Below are positions 8,293 to 14,362 of a stretch of DNA of 14,362 bases, one piece after another. This stretch comes from UBA5794 sp963714375 (GTDB lineage: Bacteria; Actinomycetota; Acidimicrobiia; Spongiisociales; UBA5794). The stretch's first letter is position 1. Every line of letters begins with the position of its first letter. Under the pieces are notes generated by a model, which did not search any database, had not been told where the DNA came from, and saw only the letters and a list, made by a program, of their open reading frames with translations. The stretch lies in assembly GCA_963714375.1 (NCBI GenBank), contig CAVQOG010000004.1:1-14362 (forward strand), written 5' to 3'. Made by a program: the position numbers and the translations under genes.

Positions 8293-8670
8293 TAGTCCTC
8301 GGGTCGGTTGAGGGGGTTGACGATCGACTGTGGGTCCCGGAGTGCTTGGATGATGAGATCGATGGTTTCATCGAGTGCTTCAAGAATCTCGGCGTCGTCG
8401 ATGCGGAGCACGAACCAGCCTCGTGAATGAAACCACTCGTCCCGTGCACGGTCCCTTGCCGGATCGGTGTGGGACCAGTCGTCGACCTCGATGACGAGCT
8501 TGCGTTTTCTGCATGTGAAGTCAGCAATGAAGGGACCTTGAGGATCCTGCCGGCGGAACCGTCGGACCGAGTTGTTTGCCTCTGAGTTCGTTCCACAACA
8601 AGGTTTCTGCGAGTCCGGTATCCCTCCGGTTCTGTCGTGCGAATCGGATGAGTCTCCGGCTGGCAGGCAT
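8292..8670 (-). pseudogene. DUF559 / Vsr-like endonuclease-domain protein, frame-disrupted
   Basis: From ATG 8670 the first frame reads MPASRRLIRFARQNRRDTGL then AETLLWNELRGKQLG, matching the DUF559 start (RRxxTxAExxLWxxLR). It then leaves frame near 8564. The next frame gives FRRQDPQGPFIADFTCRKRK, LVIEVDDWSH, HSRGWFVLRIDDAEILEALD and ends at TAG 8292. Removing one base of the GG pair at 8564-8565 joins them as QLGRRFRRQDPQG, for about 125 residues, the usual family length. The ADF, IEVD and WSH positions match the PD-(D/E)XK-type core of DUF559, related in fold to Vsr very-short-patch-repair nucleases. An in-frame TGA five codons upstream of ATG 8670 fixes the start region. The true function of DUF559 proteins is poorly known. 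It lies between copies B and C of the palindromic repeat, and its stop codon overlaps the end of copy B. Confidence 0.75.
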
Positions 8671-8717
8671 AGGGGTGGTGTATCAAGTCAAGGTGGCGAA
8701 TACAAGACCTCTGTTTG

Positions 8718-8878
8718 GCCCCCCTGCGGCGCCTGCTGGCGCAGCCCCCACGTCCCCCCGGAAACCCGGGGGGACGGTGCTGGATTCTTCCGTCCTCCCG
8801 GCTGCCGGGGGACGCGGAGCGTCTGAGTTGCGGAGCAACTCCAACGTCTGCGGCAGCAGACGCAGCGAAGCAGGGGGC
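8718..8878. repeat. GC-rich palindromic repeat, copy C (complete)
   Basis: This 161-bp unit starts GCCCCCCTGC at 8718-8727 and ends GCAGGGGGC at 8870-8878, an inverted repeat one G shorter than in copy B. Stems are at 8751-8776 (11 bp), around 8828-8840 (GTTGC, GGA, GCAAC) and at 8845-8862 (7 bp). The central part differs from copy B more than the ends do. It lies 47 bp upstream of the DUF559 start and 9 bp from the pyruvyltransferase stop codon. Confidence 0.85.
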
Positions 8879-8887
8879 TCGCCCGCC

Positions 8888-9967
8888 TCAGAGGTCGCTG
8901 AGGAAATTGTCGATTGCTTGGTCGTTGCCGGTTTCGGCGTGTCGGAGGTTGTCGCGAACTGTTATCAGATCGTGTTCTGCGTCGAGGAGCGCGGCGCCAT
9001 CGGGAATCGTTGAGAGACCTGATGGATCGTTCTCCAGGAGGAGCGCCCCGGGACCCATCAGCGTGCCCATGGACCGCACCTTGGGGGAGTAGGCGATGAC
9101 AACGGCGGGGCGTCCAGCCATCACGGCAGAAACAACGGCGTGGTATCTCATTCCTACGACGAGGCGACTCTTGGCGACCTCGTCGAACACTGTGTCCAGA
9201 GACGCCGTCGACTCGGTGACGGGTGCCGCCATCTCACTGGCGATCCGGTGGTGATAGGGCGCATCACGTTCACCCTCGAACGCCAACAGATGGACGGGCA
9301 GCGATGTGCGAGCTGAGAGTTCGTCGAGAGCATTGGCGGCTGCACCGATGCGGTCATCGGAGTCGAGGGATCGCAGGTCAGAGCGCCGCGCAGGGATGAG
9401 GCCGCCGCCACCTGAGAACGGCCGCAAAGAAACAACGATGCGGTCCTCAGGCTCGGCGGTTGGTATCGGGAGGCCATAGGCGAGATCTGCCGTCGTCGTC
9501 ACATGTGAGATTCCGCAGGCGGTGAGCACTGCTGCCGAGTCATCATCGCGGACGGTGACCGGCACGGACTTGAGTGCTGCCTTCACGAGTCGGCGACTTG
9601 TCTTCGACTTCAGCGGTCCTGCGCCGAGTCCGATCCCAAGCACAGGCTTGCGTGCCGTCTTGGCAGCGAACACCCGATGGAGGTGGGCGGGAAGGTTCCA
9701 GACCGATGTCTCGTCCTGGAGGAGACCGCCGGGGCCAAGGATGAGCCCGTCGCAACGGGCGATGGTCCCAAGGACCGCGGGTGGGTTGTACCAACCGATG
9801 GCATCAACACCATGGAGCGCCTCTGTCCCTTGTGGATCACGCGACATCACTCGGATGGCGACACCTCGGTCCTGCAGCTTGATTGCAAGGGCACGGAACA
9901 CGAGTTCATCCCCGATGTTCATCGCACCAACCCAGCCTGAAACCAGTACTCGTGTCGGTTCGCTCAT
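8888..9967 (-). CDS. Polysaccharide pyruvyltransferase, CsaB family
   Basis: CsaB-type enzymes transfer pyruvate from phosphoenolpyruvate as a ketal onto a sugar of a cell-wall or exopolysaccharide; in Bacillus-type SCWP the target is ManNAc and the product anchors S-layer proteins. The 359-residue product matches the family in length and motifs: VLVSGWVGAMNIGDEL (7-22), GLILGPGGLLQDETS (74-88), KPVLGIGLGAGPL, VTVRDDDSAAVL, TTADLAYGLP and GMRYHAVV near residue 272, followed by AYSPKV. No signal peptide is seen, so it probably acts in the cytoplasm on a lipid-linked precursor. The start at 9967 overlaps the stop of the membrane-protein gene by ATGA, implying translational coupling. The stop lies 9 bp from repeat copy C, whose hairpins may bound the transcript. 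An S-layer role is not shown by this window. Confidence 0.88.
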   Translation of the reverse strand: MSEPTRVLVSGWVGAMNIGDELVFRALAIKLQDRGVAIRVMSRDPQGTEALHGVDAIGWYNPPAVLGTIARCDGLILGPGGLLQDETSVWNLPAHLHRVFAAKTARKPVLGIGLGAGPLKSKTSRRLVKAALKSVPVTVRDDDSAAVLTACGISHVTTTADLAYGLPIPTAEPEDRIVVSLRPFSGGGGLIPARRSDLRSLDSDDRIGAAANALDELSARTSLPVHLLAFEGERDAPYHHRIASEMAAPVTESTASLDTVFDEVAKSRLVVGMRYHAVVSAVMAGRPAVVIAYSPKVRSMGTLMGPGALLLENDPSGLSTIPDGAALLDAEHDLITVRDNLRHAETGNDQAIDNFLSDL

Positions 9968-12018
9968 CGGTTCATCTCAAATACGAAGAGTTCAAGGGTG
10001 GTGACGGCAAAGAGTTGGTCCTTCGGTCTTGTGTCTGGCTCCCATTGCAGTCGTTGGATCGTCACAGGGACGATGGCGATCTCCTCCATGTTCCAGCCAC
10101 CGTCAAGGAGCACACGTTCATCCGGGATCATCAGTCGGTCCGTGATGACGAAGATCGTATCAACTCCCTGGTCTTCGAGGATGCCGACCAACTGTGCGCT
10201 CGTGGCGGTGAGATCTGGTTCTCGGGGGCCAGCGTTGCCGATGATCCATCGGTCAAAGGTGTCCTCAAGCGGGCGGGCGATGAGCCGCGCCGTGTTCGGC
10301 CAGAACCATCCGGGTGGCAGCTCGTTGGAACCGAGGTAGACGATGGGGGCGTCCGGAGGCTCCGAGGTGAGGTCGTCGAGTTCTGCAATGACTTCGTAGG
10401 CCTGATCAAACATGGTCGCCGATGACATGTGAATGTTCGGCCCGAGTGCTTCGAACCCGATGATCGTGATCACCGCAGCTGCCACCAGCGCCGGTGCGTG
10501 CCGACGCCAACGGTCGCTCGAAACGAACCTCGTGACCACCGACGTCACGGCTTCGAGAGACCACATGGCGAGAATCACGATGACGGGGAAGACCTCGCTC
10601 ATGTAGTAGCGGTGCCAGTACAAGAAGTATGGAGCGGCCTCATTGCCGGGTTGATCCAACCGTGTTGCCTGCAACGCGATGAACCCAACGGCGGTCAGCG
10701 CGCGATCCAGTACACGGCTTGTCGCTGCGGTGACGACGTGGGAAGCGACAGCCCGCCAACGATCATTCCTCCCAGTCCAAGGGCAAGCAGCACCAGCCCG
10801 AGGATCAGTATCTGCCCCCACGGCGATGAGTAGTTTCCGCTCGCAGCGCGAACCCCAAGAAAAGCGATCAAACCACCAACCGCCCCGAAGGCCACGAATG
10901 AGGGAACCTCTGCGTGCCAGCCCGGGTTTCGTCGCGATCAACCGGGCGAGAACGATCACGCCCCACACGACCACACCGAACACACAGCCGACCACGACAG
11001 CGATGAAGGGGTTCCCGAGACGGTCAACCGTCCGTGGTACGAAGTCTGGGAAGAACAGGCCAAGCTGGTCGTCGACGAAGTACGGGGAACTGAACCTGAT
11101 GTTGTAGAACAGGCCAACGTATGACGAAGCGAAGAACACCCCGATGAACCGGATCATGATTCCGGATGCTTTCTCGTTCATGAGCACGAGTGCCACAACG
11201 CCGGCCAGGAGCACGATGGGGGCCAGCAGGATCGAGTTCACTCTCGCTATGGCGAGGAGGAAGCCGAACACGCCTGCCACTGCTGCGGTGGCCATCGAAT
11301 GCTTGGCCATTGCGGTGGCAACCAGAAGCAGCATCCCGATCAGGAGTACGGCAAAGAGTGTCTCGGAGGCTGGGAATTCTGAGAACCAGACCGGGACGAT
11401 GTGGAAGGCGGAAATGAACGCAGCCGTGACCGTGACCCACGGCGAGAACCCGAGACGATCCGATATCGCCGCGACTCCAACGATGACGAGGAGTCCCAAC
11501 AACGGCATCAGAACCACGGTGTGGAGCGTGCCAAAGAGCAGTCCGGGAATGCTCAGTGCCGCAGGGAACAGGTCGAGGAACCAGTAGCCGAACGTGTCCC
11601 CGATGGCGACGCGGTTGGCAATGTTGATGTACCCACCGAAATCCGACGTCTGGTAGATGAAGTAGATCGGGTCGGTTCGCAGCAACGCTGCCCCGAACAT
11701 GATCACGGTCATCGCGATGCCCGGGGCGGTGACACGGGGCGGCAGGATGGTCGGACGCACCGAATACACAGCAATCCAAAGACCCACACTGATGGCGGCA
11801 ACCGTGCCCAAGAAGACGGGAACCGTATAGATGGCGAGATGGACGAGACCGACCACCACCAGCAGGACCATCCCGAGACCGACAAAAAGACCGAGCGCAG
11901 CAGTAGGGGCGACCCTCAACGCCTGCTTCGGCTTCAGCAGGATTGCGGCCGGTACCCCCGGAAGTGCGATCACCAGGATCAGCAGGGCGACGAGGCCAAG
12001 CGTGGAGAAGGTTGGCAT
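9964..12018 (-). CDS. Large polytopic membrane protein, possible GT-C-type glycosyltransferase, with internal frame disruption
   Basis: The frame is open for 684 codons from ATG 12018 (MPTFSTLGLVALLILVIALP). The N-terminal two thirds hold about ten hydrophobic segments, then YFLYWHRYYMSEVFPVIVIL and two more segments, and finally about 150 soluble residues. First-loop text RTDPIYFIYQTSDFGGYI carries acidic residues as in GT-C lipid-sugar transferases; the layout also resembles uncharacterised actinobacterial membrane proteins of the DUF6541 type. Between 10923 and about 10700 the open frame turns hydrophilic and Arg/Trp-rich (FDRFSWGSRCERK). The neighbouring frame there is clearly membrane-like (VAFGAVGGLIAFLGV, then LILGLVLLALGLGGMIVGG). 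Removing one G at 10921-10923 gives KPGWHAEVPSF and enters that frame; a second indel near 10700 returns to the first. TACGCT at 12044-12049 on the minus strand is a weak -10 candidate 26 bases upstream. Confidence 0.75.
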   Translation of the reverse strand: MPTFSTLGLVALLILVIALPGVPAAILLKPKQALRVAPTAALGLFVGLGMVLLVVVGLVHLAIYTVPVFLGTVAAISVGLWIAVYSVRPTILPPRVTAPGIAMTVIMFGAALLRTDPIYFIYQTSDFGGYINIANRVAIGDTFGYWFLDLFPAALSIPGLLFGTLHTVVLMPLLGLLVIVGVAAISDRLGFSPWVTVTAAFISAFHIVPVWFSEFPASETLFAVLLIGMLLLVATAMAKHSMATAAVAGVFGFLLAIARVNSILLAPIVLLAGVVALVLMNEKASGIMIRFIGVFFASSYVGLFYNIRFSSPYFVDDQLGLFFPDFVPRTVDRLGNPFIAVVVGCVFGVVVWGVIVLARLIATKPGLARRGSLIRGLRGGWWFDRFSWGSRCERKLLIAVGADTDPRAGAACPWTGRNDRWRAVASHVVTAATSRVLDRALTAVGFIALQATRLDQPGNEAAPYFLYWHRYYMSEVFPVIVILAMWSLEAVTSVVTRFVSSDRWRRHAPALVAAAVITIIGFEALGPNIHMSSATMFDQAYEVIAELDDLTSEPPDAPIVYLGSNELPPGWFWPNTARLIARPLEDTFDRWIIGNAGPREPDLTATSAQLVGILEDQGVDTIFVITDRLMIPDERVLLDGGWNMEEIAIVPVTIQRLQWEPDTRPKDQLFAVTTLELFVFEMNR

Positions 12019-12097
12019 GGTTCAATCAGGTCGGGAGACCGAAAGCGTACCCACGAAACCCGTCTTCTCCTGTTCTCGGCTGGCCATCCGCAGAGCG

Positions 12098-14362
12098 CTA
12101 CGCCGAGATGGCATCTCCGAGACCGAGGGCATCAAGCATGCGCCGTGCGGTTGCGTCGAAGCTGTGTTCCGCAATGTAGGCGATGGCTGCGGTTCCCAGA
12201 TCCGAACGAGCCTGCGGGCTTGCGAGGAGACCGCCGATTGCCTCGGCAACGGTGGCGGCATTCGACCCCGGGGCGACCTTGACAACGATCGAGTCCGGGA
12301 GTTCTGCGGTTGGACCCACGGCGGACACAACGGTGGGAATCCCGAACCGAAGAGAATCACCGACTGCCGCGGACACCTCACCGTTCGTGCCCGTTCGTAG
12401 CTGGACAGCAATGTCCGTGCGTTTGAGCCACGAGTCGTATTCGTCGGCTTCGATCCGAGAGGTCACGACCACGCGGTCCGCCAGACCGTGGTCGGCGATC
12501 ATCGCCGTGAGTATTGGCAGGAATTCGACCGACACGTGCCCGACGATGGCGAGCTTCAGGTCCGGGTGGCCGCCGGCGAGGAGCGCGAACGCGTCGATGA
12601 TCACATCGGTCGCCTTGACCTCATGCTGGTAGCCGAACGTCGCAAGCCATTGAACGGTGTCGCGTCGTGCCGCCCTGGCAGGCTCGGGATAACCGAAACC
12701 GATGTTGAAGATGTCAGAGCTGCGACCGGGGCGTTGAAGGCGGACCAGTTCAGCGGCGAACGCACTCGTGGTGAGGAGGCGGTTGGCTCGGTCCATGAGC
12801 GGACCCGTCATGTAGTAGCCCTCCTTTGCTGACAGCCTGAAGGTGTTCCACTCCTCGTGGTCGTGCGTCGGGGCGATCGACCAGTACTCCTCACCGAGCT
12901 CCTCATGGAACCAGTCGAGACCGTCACCCTGGGTCTGGCCGTACCACTCGATGAATCCGGTGAACCGTGCCTCGTGGATCATCACCGTGCCTCGACGCTC
13001 CTCCATGAGCCGGTAGGCGTTTGCGTGGTGTGAGCTGTTGCCCATGACATAGATGACCTCGTCGTACCCCACGACACGGTCGCGGGTCAGCAGCCCGACT
13101 TCGTGGGTGACGCTCACATGTCGAGAGACAGGGACCGGCTGAGCCGCCGGGTCTTCCGGAATCACATCGACGTCGACGTACTTTGCAAGCGCGTGGGCGA
13201 GCCGCCATGAGTAGTCGGCGATCCCTGATTCCGCCGGAGGGACCGGTGTGACCATGGCAATCCGACCCCGTCCGGGACGTGCATGGATCCGTGGGGTCAT
13301 GGCGGTTGTGGCATCAACGACCGACTTGGCAACTCGTTGCCAGGTGAACTCCTTTATATGGGTGTGCTGGAGAGCCGCCCGTGCCTCGGCGTCTGGGAGA
13401 GCGAGTGCGTTGATCAGACAGCGTGCAATATCTGATGGATCGTGTGGGTCAAAGCGAAGGTCGGGGTCGAGGACGAGGTCGGTCATCGACGACGAATCCG
13501 ACGCGATGGAGAGCGTTCCTGAAAGCACGGCCTCGGCAACAGGCAGGCCGAACCCCTCATAGATGGAAGGGAACACGAAGAGGTCCGCGCTCTGATACAG
13601 CAGGGCAAGTGTCGTGTCAGGTACGAAGCCGGTGAGGAGTACATCCCCCTCGATTCCGAGCGCTGCGGCCTGGTCCTCGATGATCTTGCGTTCAGAGGGC
13701 AGCACATGGCACACGATCACCAACTGGTGGTCGGCTCGAATGTCGGGCGGGACGAGGGCATAGGCATCGATAAGGCCGGGGAGGTTCTTGCGGTAGTCGA
13801 TGCCGCCGGTGTACATCACGAAACCGGGTCGCAGGCCGTGCACGAGATCCGATGCCTGGTCAAGTGAATCCGAAGGATCGTCGGGCGGTGAGAAATGGTC
13901 GGACACGCCTGTGCCGATCGTCGCGACGTTGCGTTCAGACGACGCCGAGATGTGTCAGTGCGTCAGAAGCTGTCGCCCCCGAGATGCACAGGATCAGGTC
14001 GGCCTGCTTGATGAACTCGGTGCGGGCCCACTGTTTTGATTCCCACACAGGGTCGATGAGGTAGTGCTCCGGGAACAGGTCGGGGATCAGGTCGTAGAGC
14101 ACGACCGCTGTTTGGACCGGTCGTTTCCGTGCCCACCGGGGCCAGACCTCTTCGAGGGTGAGGTCTCCTTCATAAGGTGACGTCACGAGGTAGATGTCCG
14201 GTGTGGTGTCGTTGACAAGGGGCGGTTCGGGTGTGTGTGCTCGGAGCAGTCCGGTCCCGATGAAGCGTTCGAGCTCTGGTGGGATACCACGGCGAGGGTG
14301 GATCAAGAGCGAGTGAACGTGGTCGCGTTGGTTCTCGACCATGGCTGTGGCAAGTTCGAGGA
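12098..14362 (-). CDS. Tandem GT4-GT4 glycosyltransferase, frame-disrupted, 5' end outside window
   Basis: The frame enters from the right edge as LELATAMVENQRDHVHSLLI, which in this family follows the RGIGRY start, so about 25-30 residues are probably missing. It continues through AVVLYDLIPDLFPEHY and ADLILCISGATASDALTHLG, then meets a stop at 13935. The next frame resumes with ERNVATIGTGVSDHF. One extra base near 13945 (or two missing) explains the break. Domain 1 then shows TGGIDYRKNLPGLIDAY and the EX7E motif in YEGFGLPVAEA near 13530-13562, as in mannosyltransferase-like GT4 enzymes. Domain 2 (from about 13270) begins IAMVTPVPPAESGIADYSWR, with MGNSSHHANAYR, an HEARF acceptor-side block and TNGEVSAAVGDSLRFGIPTV. 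The second EX7E glutamate is not present in domain 2. The protein probably adds two sugars in the cytoplasm. A 79-bp gap with no recognisable gene follows before the membrane-protein gene. Confidence 0.82.

Larger units (their letters stand above)
8043..8878. mobile_element. Putative repeat-DUF559-repeat cassette
   Basis: Copies A and B, the DUF559 gene and copy C follow each other and fill nearly the whole gap between the GT2 stop (8038) and the 3' end of the pyruvyltransferase gene (8888). The tight fit and GC-rich composition unlike the flanking genes suggest one inserted block. Copies B and C stand in the same orientation at either side of the endonuclease gene. No transposase, integrase or direct target duplication is visible, so mobility is an inference. 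Confidence 0.4.

Noticed and set aside
7442..8686. Long minus-strand open frame (414 codons) spanning the GT2 gene end and the repeat cassette
   Set aside because: It runs antisense to a clear GT2 domain and across the palindromic repeats; its product is low-complexity Ser/Arg/Gly text with no domain pattern. Its apparent length comes from the GC-rich composition.
8043..8878. CRISPR array
   Set aside because: Only three copies, 160 bp long, unevenly spaced, one truncated, with a gene between them and no unique short spacers.
12019..12097. Small gene or terminator in the 79-bp gap
   Set aside because: I see no open frame with a start signal and no stable hairpin followed by a T-run.
11401..12282. 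293-codon plus-strand open frame rich in Asp/Arg/Glu
   Set aside because: It is the antisense shadow of membrane-segment codons of the polytopic protein and crosses its start codon.

Overview
The window looks like part of a cell-surface polysaccharide locus from a high-GC bacterium. GC-rich codon choice, GTG starts, ATGA/GTGA gene overlaps and weak Shine-Dalgarno sites suggest an actinobacterium, possibly Acidimicrobiia-like. The taxon is an inference, since no rRNA or other marker gene is present. Most genes are on the minus strand and read from right to left.

Right part (14362 to 8888, minus): a double-domain GT4 glycosyltransferase cut by the right edge, a polytopic membrane protein that may be a GT-C-type transferase, and a CsaB-family polysaccharide pyruvyltransferase joined to it by an ATGA overlap. 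Middle (8039 to 8887): no ordinary gene. The gap is filled almost exactly by a cassette of three GC-rich palindromic repeats around a small, frame-broken DUF559 (Vsr-like) endonuclease gene. At 6883-8038 the only plus-strand gene encodes a membrane-anchored processive-type GT2, divergent from wecB. Left part (6846 to 1, minus): wecB (UDP-GlcNAc 2-epimerase), a GT4-like enzyme, a GT2 enzyme, a large GT4-GT2 fusion with a decayed third GT2-like domain, and a glycosyltransferase cut by the left edge. These five are packed with overlaps or gaps of at most 22 bp and are probably one operon.

Together the genes could supply UDP-ManNAc (WecB), assemble a heteropolymer (at least seven recognisable glycosyltransferase domains) and add ketal-pyruvate to it (CsaB-like). 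The polymer could be a pyruvylated, ManNAc-containing wall polymer or exopolysaccharide. That is inferred from gene content; the structure is unknown.

Five genes are broken by small indels at about 4648, 7000, 8564, 10923 together with about 10700, and 13945. At all but one junction the net shift fits one extra base, and removing it restores family-typical sequence. This points to insertion-biased sequencing or assembly error more than to decay, so the broken genes are described here by their restored products.
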